Below are positions 1-5,059 of a stretch of 6,517 nt of DNA, in pieces. Made by a program: the position numbers and the translations under genes. The DNA comes from Acidimicrobiia bacterium. GTDB taxonomy: Bacteria; Actinomycetota; Acidimicrobiia; IMCC26256; JAENVU01. The stretch spans positions 1 to 6,517 of the forward strand of contig JADGON010000039.1 in assembly GCA_017882945.1 (NCBI GenBank), in the 5' to 3' direction. The notes under the pieces were generated by a model. That model did no database searches. It saw only the letters and a list, made by a program, of their open reading frames with translations, and was not told the DNA's origin. Position 1 is the stretch's first letter, and the number at the start of each line of letters is the position of its first letter.

Positions 1-1
1 T

Positions 2-394
2 CGAACCGTGCCCTGGAATGGCTCGACAGCCATTCGCTACTCCACGGCAGGTTGGTCAGGTACTGCGTGGATCGTGCGTGATCTCGCCCCAGGAGGTCGG
101 AGCATCTTTGTGGCTGAAAGCGACTACAACGGAGGCATCGCACTCGATGCGACCAACGCAGATCATGTTGTGATCTCTTCGACACTCGATCCCACCACCA
201 ACGCGTCCAACGCTCGGTTCAGCCTCTATGAAGGGCACAGCAGTCCGCTCGGGGAGACGTGGCAGCGGGTAAGTAACACTGGGCAGGATGCGCTTCGACC
301 TACCTTCACGATACGGGGCGGAGTGCTGCTGTGGTTCGCCGGTTCCTACAGCTCATACAGAACGTTCAAGACCAGCGTCGATCGGCTCTCCTGA
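2..394 (+). CDS. BNR-4-like repeat protein, C-terminal part (5' end outside window)
   Basis: The frame is open from the first complete codon at base 2, so this is the last 130 residues of a longer protein; the GTG at 8 is probably internal. The layout resembles the C-terminal blades of BNR-4-type sialidase-like beta-propellers. There is a GGIALD segment followed by a hydrophobic strand (HVVISSTLDP), then a short SLYEG strand, a W-containing turn (GETWQRVS), and the ending LRP...GGVLLWFAGSYSSY. In that family the end typically reads like 'RPIVP...LLWLRGTYTSYTDY', which is what I match it to. Such proteins are often secreted and act on, or bind, polysaccharides; the signal peptide and any catalytic residues would lie upstream and cannot be checked. 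GC is lower than in the downstream genes (32 of 60 bases at 121-180, against 46 of 60 at 3241-3300), with more A/T-ending codons, which suggests transfer or a different evolutionary history. Family assignment is from memory of motifs only. Confidence 0.6.
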   Translation, partial: RTVPWNGSTAIRYSTAGWSGTAWIVRDLAPGGRSIFVAESDYNGGIALDATNADHVVISSTLDPTTNASNARFSLYEGHSSPLGETWQRVSNTGQDALRPTFTIRGGVLLWFAGSYSSYRTFKTSVDRLS

Positions 395-418
395 GCGCCG
401 AGTCGATGCGACGAGCGC

Positions 419-481
419 CGTAGGCAAACGAGCGGAGAGTGCTGACCAGGCGCACACAATGGGAGGTGCGTAGGCGAACGA
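419..481. repeat. Imperfect 13-bp direct repeat, 50 bp apart
   Basis: CGTAGGCAAACGA at 419-431 recurs as CGTAGGCGAACGA at 469-481 with one mismatch, exactly 50 bases apart. It sits downstream of the BNR-like gene and upstream of the cysteine dioxygenase leader. It may be a binding site pair or a chance or decayed repeat; no function can be assigned. Confidence 0.35.
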
Positions 482-582
482 CAACGTGCGCGCTTTCCTA
501 TGCCGTGAGCTGCCCCCCATCGCGAGTGACTTGTTCGTGATCCCCAAGAACGAAGGAGTTCTCTGAAAGTATACAAATTCGA

Positions 583-612
583 TTGACAAGATCGGGTTTA
601 GCGTGGCACCCT
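583..612 (+). promoter_or_regulatory. Candidate sigma-70-type promoter for the small ORF and cysteine dioxygenase
   Basis: A perfect -35 box TTGACA lies at 583-588. After an 18-base spacer comes CACCCT at 607-612, which keeps the A at position 2 and T at position 6 of the actinobacterial TANNNT -10 box but lacks the first T. Transcription would begin near 619-620, which coincides with the GTG of the small ORF at 620. The perfect -35 in an otherwise GC-rich area is the strongest argument; the weak -10 is the main doubt. Confidence 0.45.
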
Positions 613-619
613 GAACCTC

Positions 620-712
620 GTGCCCGGGTCCAGGAGAACCGCCCTCGCGAACGACCCGTGGGGCGAGCTGACGCGCGAGTCGTTCGACGAGCGCTGTCGC
701 CGGATCGTCTGA
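620..712 (+). CDS. Small 30-residue ORF in the leader of the cysteine dioxygenase gene
   Basis: GTG at 620 opens a 30-codon frame that ends with TGA at 710-712, 34 bases before the cysteine dioxygenase start. Counting G/C by codon position gives 19/30, 18/30 and 28/30 for positions 1, 2 and 3. This is the third-position bias of a real gene in a high-GC genome and is not expected of untranslated leader. The peptide starts (M/V)PGSRRTALAND, ends SFDERCRRIV, and has a single cysteine at residue 26 (TGT at 695-697). No Shine-Dalgarno sequence precedes it. The -10-like CACCCT ends seven bases before the GTG, which would allow leaderless translation. Leaderless cysteine-containing leader peptides upstream of sulfur genes are known from mycobacteria, but those carry runs of cysteine codons. 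The alternative is the 3' remnant of a truncated gene: the frame is open back to 602 with the same bias, and an in-frame TAG lies at 599-601. I do not recognise the peptide. Confidence 0.45.
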   Translation: MPGSRRTALANDPWGELTRESFDERCRRIV

Positions 713-745
713 CCGATCCGCCCGCTCGATTCCGGAGGTTCTCCT
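632..745 (+). promoter_or_regulatory. Nested inverted repeats in the cysteine dioxygenase leader, covering its translation start
   Basis: Three perfect inverted repeats are arranged as a possible three-way junction in the RNA. The outer stem is AGGAGAACC (632-640) with GGTTCTCCT (737-745). Inside it are CGAACGAC (648-655) with GTCGTTCG (679-686), and CGGATCG (701-707) with CGATCCG (714-720, six-base loop). The right arm of the outer stem overlaps the end of the Shine-Dalgarno GGAGG (734-738) and runs to two bases before the GTG at 747. Forming it would block initiation. The loop of the third stem holds the stop codon of the small ORF. A shorter local hairpin, GGAG (734-737) with CTCC (741-744), could also mask the site. 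GC-rich DNA yields chance repeats, so regulation is an inference. No match to a known riboswitch class is recognised. Confidence 0.35.
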
Positions 746-746
746 C

Positions 747-1244
747 GTGGCACTCAGATCCGTTCTTCCCCGCGCGCTCGACGAACCGCTGCCCCCTGAC
801 GTGCTCGCCGACCTGGCCGCGCGTGCCGGGCGGCGGCTCGCCCGGTTCGATCCCGATCCGGTCGCGCCGCCCGGCGGTCGGTGGCACGTGCGGCTCCGGG
901 TGACCGACCACTACGACGTCTGGCTCATCGGCTGGGGCGTGGATTCCCGGGTCGAGCTGCACGACCACGGCGACTCGGCCGGCGCGATCTCCGTGGTGCG
1001 CGCGACGTTGACGGAGCACACGCCACGACCGGGCGGTGGCTTCCGATCGCATGCAATCACGACCGGTGCACTGCACCCCTTCGCGGCCGGAGCCCCCCAC
1101 GACGTGGCCAACGAGGGGCCCGACACCGCGATGAGCGTGCACGTGTACTCACCCCCGCTCACCTCGATGACGTACTACGACGCGAACGCGACCCCGGTTC
1201 GCACCGAGACGATTGACCTCCCCGGGCTGGTCGAGGATCGTTGA
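747..1244 (+). CDS. cdoA: Cysteine dioxygenase (type I family, cupin)
   Basis: This 165-residue cytosolic cupin most likely oxidises L-cysteine to cysteine sulfinate with O2 and a non-haem Fe(II). The iron ligands are visible: H72 and H74 in HDHG, and H118 in APHDVANEG. The second-shell Ser-His-Tyr triad of cysteine dioxygenases is present as S130-V-H132-V-Y134 in SVHVYSPPLTSM, the family's most diagnostic stretch. The position of the mammalian Cys that forms the Cys-Tyr cross-link is Gly79 here, as is usual in bacterial enzymes; the protein has no cysteine at all. R49 may be the carboxylate-binding arginine, though the alignment is gapped there. Length is typical for the short actinobacterial forms. 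The GTG start is chosen because GGAGG lies at 734-738, eight bases upstream. The rhodanese gene follows after three bases, so the two are almost certainly co-translated. A 3-mercaptopropionate dioxygenase or another thiol dioxygenase is the main alternative. Confidence 0.87.
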   Translation: MALRSVLPRALDEPLPPDVLADLAARAGRRLARFDPDPVAPPGGRWHVRLRVTDHYDVWLIGWGVDSRVELHDHGDSAGAISVVRATLTEHTPRPGGGFRSHAITTGALHPFAAGAPHDVANEGPDTAMSVHVYSPPLTSMTYYDANATPVRTETIDLPGLVEDR

Positions 1245-1247
1245 GCG

Positions 1248-1637
1248 GTGCCCATCGATGAGCAGCTCGCCCTCGCCCGTGCGGGCCTCACCCGCGTCTC
1301 GGCGCGGGCCGCGGCCGCGGCCCGCGAGCGCGGCGCGCTCCTGATCGACATCCGGCCCGTGCACCAGCGCGCGGCCGACGGCGAGATCCCCGGCGCGTTG
1401 GTGATCGACCGGAACGTGCTCGAGTGGAGGCTGGATCCCGTCGGCCCGGACCGCATCCCCGAGGTCGAGGGCCCCGAGCAGACCGTCATCCTGTTCTGCA
1501 ACGAGGGGTACGCGTCCAGCCTCGCCGCCGCCAGCCTCCAAGCCGTCGGGCTGCCCAACGCGACGGACCTCGACGGCGGGTTCCAGGCCTGGGTCGCCGC
1601 CGACCTCCCGACCACGCCGCCCCGCTCACCGACCTGA
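1248..1637 (+). CDS. Single-domain rhodanese-like sulfurtransferase
   Basis: This 129-residue protein contains one rhodanese domain. The N-terminal helix is followed by LLIDIRPVHQRAADGEIPGA (residues 31-50), the usual 'DVR...GHIPGA' element. VILFCNEGYASS (80-91) carries the catalytic cysteine C84 in its loop, and the closing LDGGFQAWVAADLP (108-121) is the standard C-terminal rhodanese signature. It probably carries sulfane sulfur as a persulfide on C84 and passes it to a thiol or cyanide-like acceptor in the cytosol. The GTG start lies three bases after the cysteine dioxygenase stop, with a weak GAGG at 1233-1236. This arrangement points to translational coupling and a shared role in handling cysteine-derived sulfur. 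The proline- and threonine-rich tail (PTTPPRSPT) is probably disordered. The substrate cannot be deduced. Confidence 0.88.
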   Translation: MPIDEQLALARAGLTRVSARAAAAARERGALLIDIRPVHQRAADGEIPGALVIDRNVLEWRLDPVGPDRIPEVEGPEQTVILFCNEGYASSLAAASLQAVGLPNATDLDGGFQAWVAADLPTTPPRSPT

Positions 1638-1650
1638 GCCGCCCGGGCTC
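1636..1650. terminator. Small hairpin between convergent genes
   Basis: GAGCC (1636-1640) pairs with GGCTC (1646-1650) around the five-base loop GCCCG, overlapping the rhodanese stop codon. Only 23 bases separate the convergent rhodanese and nitronate monooxygenase genes, so a bidirectional terminator would have to be here. There is no T run on either side, so support is weak. Confidence 0.25.
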
Positions 1651-1660
1651 GCCGGCGCGC

Positions 1661-2656
1661 TCAGGAATCGCGCGTCAAGGCCGCAGGGCGGCGCGCGAGG
1701 ACGGTGGCGGCTTCACGCATGAGACTGCGCACCACGTCGCCGGCAGACTCGGTCGAGGTGACGAACGACGCCGCCTCACCGGCCCACACCGCCTGCTGGT
1801 CGACGTTGCTCTCCCGCGTGAGGGCGAGGTACTCGTCGCGGTGGGCGTCGGTCCACGAGCGCAGCTCGTCCTCGCGGCCGTGCCAGCGTTCGAAGAACGA
1901 GTTGGCGATCGCGCGTCCCGAGACGCCTTCGGGCCACGGCCGTCCGGTCGCGATGTCGAACACGTCGGTGAGCACGGTGTCGTCCGCGGTCGCCGCCACG
2001 ACCCGCGCTTTGTACGCGTCGGAGGTGCCGCACTCCGGAGTCGCGAGGAAGCGGGTGCCGATCCAGACGCCGTCGGCTCCCAGCATCAGCGCGGCGGCGA
2101 TGCCGCGCCCGTCCGCGATCCCTCCCGCGGCCACGACGGGGATCGGCGCGACTGCGTCGACGACGACCGGAACGAGCGGCAACGTCGACACGCGCCCCGT
2201 GTGACCACCGGCTTCGGTTCCTTGCGCAGTGACCACGTCGACTCCCGCTCCCGCGGCGACACGCGCACCTTCCACCGTTCGCACCTGGCAGACGACGAGC
2301 GCGCCGGCATCATGCGCGGGAGCAACGAACGGCGTCGGGTCGGCGAACGAATGCGCGATCACGCGGACTCCGGCGTCGAGCGCGACGGCCATCAGCTCCG
2401 CTGCTCCCGGGAAGTGGCTGATCAGCCCGACCCCGAACGGGCGGTCGGTCAGCTCACGCGCACGACGGATCTGGCGGGTGAGCCACTCTGCACCCCCGAT
2501 CGTGGTGCCGCCGATGAGCCCCAGACCCCCGGCTTCGGACACAGCCGCCGCGAGCTCCGCCGGCGCGTCGCCGCCCCCCATGGGCGCATTCAGGATCGGG
2601 TGCTCGATCCCGAGCAGATCGCAGAGCCGCGTGTGGACCGTCATCTCTCGAGCCAT
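1661..2656 (-). CDS. Nitronate monooxygenase-family FMN oxidoreductase
   Basis: The 331-residue product matches the FMN-dependent TIM-barrel family called nitronate monooxygenase or 2-nitropropane dioxygenase. Visible landmarks are HPILNAPMGGG (19-29), EAGGLGLIGG (41-50), and GTEAGGHTG (146-154) with the likely catalytic base H152. The phosphate-binding strands of FMN follow as PVVAAGGIADGRG (173-185) and GADGVWIGTRFLAT (193-206). The late WAGEAA element (291-296) is also common in this family. Members oxidise alkyl nitronates with O2, but the fold also includes FabK enoyl-ACP reductases, quinone reductases and steroid-catabolism proteins, so the substrate is open. ATG at 2656 is used here. 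M5 (ATG at 2644) is an equally possible start, since typical relatives begin close to 'TVHTRLCDLLGIEHP'. No well-spaced Shine-Dalgarno sequence supports either. It is divergent from the aldehyde dehydrogenase gene, with 80 bases between them, and convergent with the rhodanese gene. Confidence 0.85.
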   Translation of the reverse strand: MAREMTVHTRLCDLLGIEHPILNAPMGGGDAPAELAAAVSEAGGLGLIGGTTIGGAEWLTRQIRRARELTDRPFGVGLISHFPGAAELMAVALDAGVRVIAHSFADPTPFVAPAHDAGALVVCQVRTVEGARVAAGAGVDVVTAQGTEAGGHTGRVSTLPLVPVVVDAVAPIPVVAAGGIADGRGIAAALMLGADGVWIGTRFLATPECGTSDAYKARVVAATADDTVLTDVFDIATGRPWPEGVSGRAIANSFFERWHGREDELRSWTDAHRDEYLALTRESNVDQQAVWAGEAASFVTSTESAGDVVRSLMREAATVLARRPAALTRDS

Positions 2657-2736
2657 CTCACCATGTTGCCCGAGCCTCCAACCGGGAACCGCCCGACCCG
2701 GCGCGAATACCTCGGGACGTGTGGTTCCATGGGGAC
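2657..2736. promoter_or_regulatory. Divergent promoter region between the monooxygenase and aldehyde dehydrogenase genes
   Basis: Both genes must start transcription within these 80 bases unless one is read from outside. On the plus strand TTCCAT (2725-2730) keeps the A/T pattern of a -10 box only partly, and lies six bases before the ATG at 2737. The adjoining GGGGA (2731-2735) is too close to the ATG to serve as a ribosome site, so leaderless translation is possible. On the minus strand, CAACAT followed by GGTGAG directly precedes the ATG at 2656 in a similar arrangement. No good -35 boxes are seen. The shared control of the two genes is an inference from layout. Confidence 0.3.
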
Positions 2737-4161
2737 ATGAGCGAACTCCATCCCCTTCCGATCGGCAGCGAGCGGATCACGACCGGCGAAGAGATCACCA
2801 TCCGGTCCCCGTTCGACGGCGCAGAGCTCGGACGGGTCCCCAAAGCCGGGCCGACCGAGATCGACACCGCGGTCCACGCGGCGCGTGACGCACGCAAGCG
2901 CTCACCGCTGCTCGCGTGGGAACGGGCCGAGATCCTCGACACCGCGGCGCGCCGGATCAAGGAGCGCAACGAGGAGCTCGCGCGGAGCATCGCGAGCGAG
3001 GCCGCGAAGCCGATCAAGACGGCGCGCATCGAGGCTGCGCGCGCGGTGGGGACATTCGCGTTCGCCGCGGTCGAAGCCCGCACGCTGACCGGCGACATGA
3101 TCGCGATGGACGCCAACGTCGCCGGGGTCGGGAAGCTCGGCTTCACGTTGCGCGTCCCGATCGGGGTCGTCGGCGCGATCAGCCCGTTCAACTTCCCGCT
3201 GAACCTCGTCAGCCACAAGCTCGCGCCGGCCATCGCCGCCGGCTGCCCCGTGGTCCTGAAGCCCGCGTCGCAGACGCCGCTCACCGCCCTGCTGCTCGCG
3301 GAGATCCTGCTGGACGAATCGGGATTGCCGCCCGGGTGGCTGAACGTGGTGACCGGGGGCGGGGGCACCGTCGGCAACGCGCTGGTCGATCACCCCGACG
3401 TCGCGATGATCACGTTCACCGGCTCGCCCGAAGTCGGGTGGGGCATCAAGGAACGTGCTCCGCGCAAGAAGGTGGGTCTCGAGCTCGGCAACAACGCACC
3501 GGTCATCGTCGAGCCCGACGCGGACCTGGAGCTCGCGGCGACCAAGATCGTGGCGGGCGGGTACGCCTACTCCGGCCAGACCTGCATCGCGGTCCAGCGC
3601 GTGTACGTCCACCACTCGGTGCGCGACGCGCTCGTCGACCGGGTCGTGCCCAAGGTCGAGGCGCTCGTCGTGGGCCACCCCCTCGATGACGCGACCGACG
3701 TCTCGGCCCTCATCTCCGCCTCCGAGCGGGACCGGATCACCGGGTGGATCGAAGAGGCGATCAGCGGCGGCGCGAAGGTGGCGACCGGCGGCGGGGTGTC
3801 GGACGAGGTCCTCGCGCCGACCGTCCTCGTGAACGTCACGCCGGACATGAAGGTCTGCTCGCAAGAGGTGTTCGGCCCGCTGATCGGCGTCCAGGGCTAC
3901 GACACGTTCGACGAGGCGCTCGCGCTCGCGAACGACAGCCGGTACGGGCTCCAGGCCGCGATCTTCACCCAGGACCTCAAGACCGCGTTGCGCGCGGCCC
4001 ACTCACTGGACTTCGGCGGCGTCACCGTCAACGAGATGCCGACGTTCCGCACCGACCAGATGCCCTACGGCGGCGTGAAGGACAGCGGCAACACCAAGGA
4101 GGGCCCGCACTACTCGGTGCGCGAGATGACCGAGGAGCGCCTCGTCGTCATCCAGCTCTGA
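2737..4161 (+). CDS. NAD(P)-dependent aldehyde dehydrogenase, lactaldehyde/phosphonoacetaldehyde-like
   Basis: The 474-residue protein is a full-length ALDH-superfamily enzyme oxidising an aldehyde to an acid. The nucleotide and oxyanion elements are present: SPFNFPLNL (149-157) with N152, VVLKPA (172-177) with K175, and FTGS (227-230). The general base E249 lies in LELGNNAP, the nucleophile C283 in SGQTCIAVQRV, and the cofactor-binding E377 in QEVFGP. The end VNEMPTFRTDQMPYGGVKDSG (431-451) closes the active site. SGQTC, the replacement of the second glycine of the usual ELGGN by asparagine, and the PTFRxDxMPYGG ending are features I associate with the lactaldehyde, phosphonoacetaldehyde and ALDH21-like branch; the exact substrate is not decided by them. 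The ATG at 2737 is preferred to an in-frame GTG at 2719, which would add six residues unlike the family. It is divergent from the monooxygenase and 66 bases upstream of the dehydrogenase/reductase. Confidence 0.88.
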   Translation: MSELHPLPIGSERITTGEEITIRSPFDGAELGRVPKAGPTEIDTAVHAARDARKRSPLLAWERAEILDTAARRIKERNEELARSIASEAAKPIKTARIEAARAVGTFAFAAVEARTLTGDMIAMDANVAGVGKLGFTLRVPIGVVGAISPFNFPLNLVSHKLAPAIAAGCPVVLKPASQTPLTALLLAEILLDESGLPPGWLNVVTGGGGTVGNALVDHPDVAMITFTGSPEVGWGIKERAPRKKVGLELGNNAPVIVEPDADLELAATKIVAGGYAYSGQTCIAVQRVYVHHSVRDALVDRVVPKVEALVVGHPLDDATDVSALISASERDRITGWIEEAISGGAKVATGGGVSDEVLAPTVLVNVTPDMKVCSQEVFGPLIGVQGYDTFDEALALANDSRYGLQAAIFTQDLKTALRAAHSLDFGGVTVNEMPTFRTDQMPYGGVKDSGNTKEGPHYSVREMTEERLVVIQL

Positions 4162-4166
4162 TCGCT

Positions 4167-4180
4167 GCCGGCGAGCCGGC
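4167..4180 (+). terminator. Short GC hairpin after the aldehyde dehydrogenase gene
   Basis: GCCGG (4167-4171) pairs with CCGGC (4176-4180) around CGAG, five bases after the stop codon. No T run follows. It may be a weak factor-independent terminator or simply GC-rich spacer. Confidence 0.25.
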
Positions 4181-4193
4181 CCGGCGCGCGGCC

Positions 4194-4223
4194 TAGCCTG
4201 CCCGGCACATCGACCACGGGGGA
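4194..4223 (+). promoter_or_regulatory. Candidate -10 box and ribosome binding site of the SDR gene
   Basis: TAGCCT at 4194-4199 fits the TANNNT -10 pattern of actinobacterial promoters, though no -35 box is seen at the right distance. GGGGGA at 4218-4223 is a good purine-rich ribosome site four bases before the ATG at 4228. Together they suggest the gene has its own short 5' leader. Confidence 0.4.
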
Positions 4224-4227
4224 CGAG

Positions 4228-5019
4228 ATGGGCCAGCTGGACGGGAAGATCGCACTCGTCACGGGCGCGGCTTCGGGAATCGGGAAAGCCACCGCGAAGC
4301 GGCTCACGGCCGAGGGCGCGCGGATCTGCTGCGTCGACATGGACCCGAGAGGGAAAGAAGTCGCGGAGGAGCTCGGCGGTGTGTTCGTCCACGCCGACGC
4401 GGGTGAGTCGAGCGACGTCGACCGCGCGTTCGCCGCGTGCGAGCTCGAGCTCGGTGGCGTCGACATCGCGTATCTGAACGCGGGCATCGCGATCGGCGTC
4501 GCGGATCTCAGCGAGCTCACCGACGAGCTCTACCAGCGCATCATGAGAGTCAACGTCGACGGTGTGGTCTACGGGACACGCGCCGCGATCCGGTCGATGG
4601 CCCGAGGCGGTGGTGGGGCGATCGTCGCGACGAGCTCGCTCGCCGGTCTCATCCCGTTCCCCCCGGACCCGGTGTACGACCTCTCCAAGCACGCGGTCGT
4701 CGGCTTCATTCGCAGCGTCGCGCCGACGCTCGAGCCATTGGCCATCACCGCGAACACGGTCAACCCGGGCATGACCGACACGAACATCCTCACCGACGAC
4801 GCCAAGAAGTTCTTCGCCGAGGCCAACTTCCCGCTGATGCCCGCCGAGCAGATCGCCGATGCCGTGCTCACGGTCGTGACGACCGGTCGCACCGGGGAGT
4901 GCTGGGTCTGCCAGCCCGGCCGCGACCCCGAGCCTTATCGCTTCCACGACGTTCCCGGACCACGAACCGCGGGTGCCGCGGGTCGCCGCCCGCCCCAGGT
5001 GGACGACTGGACCAACTGA
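4228..5019 (+). CDS. Classical short-chain dehydrogenase/reductase
   Basis: The 263-residue protein is a classical SDR with a Rossmann fold. The cofactor motif TGAASGIG is at 12-19. D37 at the end of the second strand (CCVDMDP) favours NAD(H) over NADP(H). NAG is at 84-86, the structural N109 lies in VNVDG, and the catalytic set is S137 (ATSSLAG), Y150 and K154 (YDLSK). NPG at 179-181 follows the next strand. It should interconvert an alcohol and a ketone or aldehyde in the cytosol; the substrate is unknown. The C-terminal tail from about 229 (PGRDPEPYRFHDVPGP) is rich in proline and arginine, extends past the usual core and may be flexible. The ATG has a strong ribosome site. Together with the aldehyde dehydrogenase just upstream it could form an alcohol-aldehyde-acid oxidation pair, but a candidate promoter between them argues against strict co-transcription. 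Confidence 0.88.
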   Translation: MGQLDGKIALVTGAASGIGKATAKRLTAEGARICCVDMDPRGKEVAEELGGVFVHADAGESSDVDRAFAACELELGGVDIAYLNAGIAIGVADLSELTDELYQRIMRVNVDGVVYGTRAAIRSMARGGGGAIVATSSLAGLIPFPPDPVYDLSKHAVVGFIRSVAPTLEPLAITANTVNPGMTDTNILTDDAKKFFAEANFPLMPAEQIADAVLTVVTTGRTGECWVCQPGRDPEPYRFHDVPGPRTAGAAGRRPPQVDDWTN

Positions 5020-5020
5020 A

Positions 5021-5038
5021 CTCGGAGAATCCTCCGGG
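5021..5038 (+). terminator. Hairpin between SDR and bpa genes
   Basis: CTCGGAG (5021-5027) pairs with CTCCGGG (5032-5038), seven pairs including one G-U, around the four-base loop AATC. It begins one base after the SDR stop codon. No T run follows, so it is a candidate terminator of the type common in GC-rich actinobacteria, placed just before the bpa promoter. Confidence 0.35.
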
Positions 5039-5046
5039 GCACCCGG

Positions 5047-5052
5047 TACGCT
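5047..5052 (+). promoter_or_regulatory. -10 box of a probable leaderless bpa promoter
   Basis: TACGCT matches the actinobacterial -10 pattern TANNNT exactly. Seven bases separate it from the GTG at 5060, so transcription should begin at or next to the start codon, giving a leaderless mRNA. There is no ribosome site upstream of this GTG, which fits. No clear -35 box is seen. Confidence 0.55.
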
Positions 5053-5059
5053 GGGTGTT

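Larger units (their letters stand above)
395..619. other. Non-coding stretch with lower GC
   Basis: No convincing gene is seen on either strand. The stretch holds short repeats: GAGCGCCG at 393-400 and again at 413-420, and an imperfect 13-base direct repeat. A 6-base GCGCAC (450-455) can pair with GTGCGC (486-491), followed by a short T run at 494-496. This could be a poor terminator for the upstream gene but is too weak to call. Bases 547-605 are the most A/T-rich part of the window and contain the candidate promoter listed separately. Confidence 0.5.

Noticed and set aside
475..686. CGAACGAC repeats (475-482, 648-655, inverted at 679-686) as operator sites
   Set aside because: The same 8-mer also occurs inside coding regions (near 1763 and 3930), so it is a common word in this genome and not evidence of an operator by itself.
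583..903. Plus-strand frame starting at the TTG of TTGACA
   Set aside because: It overlaps the dioxygenase in another frame, has proline/arginine-rich low-complexity sequence, and its start is better explained as a -35 box.
498..1142. Minus-strand open frame (214 codons) across the cysteine dioxygenase gene and leader
   Set aside because: There is no ribosome site or recognisable domain, and it is antisense to a well-supported enzyme.
1424..2740. Plus-strand open frame (438 codons) overlapping the rhodanese gene and antisense to the monooxygenase
   Set aside because: Both overlapped genes have clear motifs in their own frames; this frame has none and is arginine-rich throughout.
2902..4002. 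Minus-strand open frame (366 codons) opposite the aldehyde dehydrogenase gene
   Set aside because: It shows no family motifs, and its composition is dominated by Arg, Asp, Glu and His, typical of an antisense shadow.
4973..5059. N-terminal extension of Bpa into the SDR gene
   Set aside because: It would overlap the SDR coding region, has no ribosome site and gives a sequence unlike Bpa; the GTG at 5060 has a well-placed -10 box.
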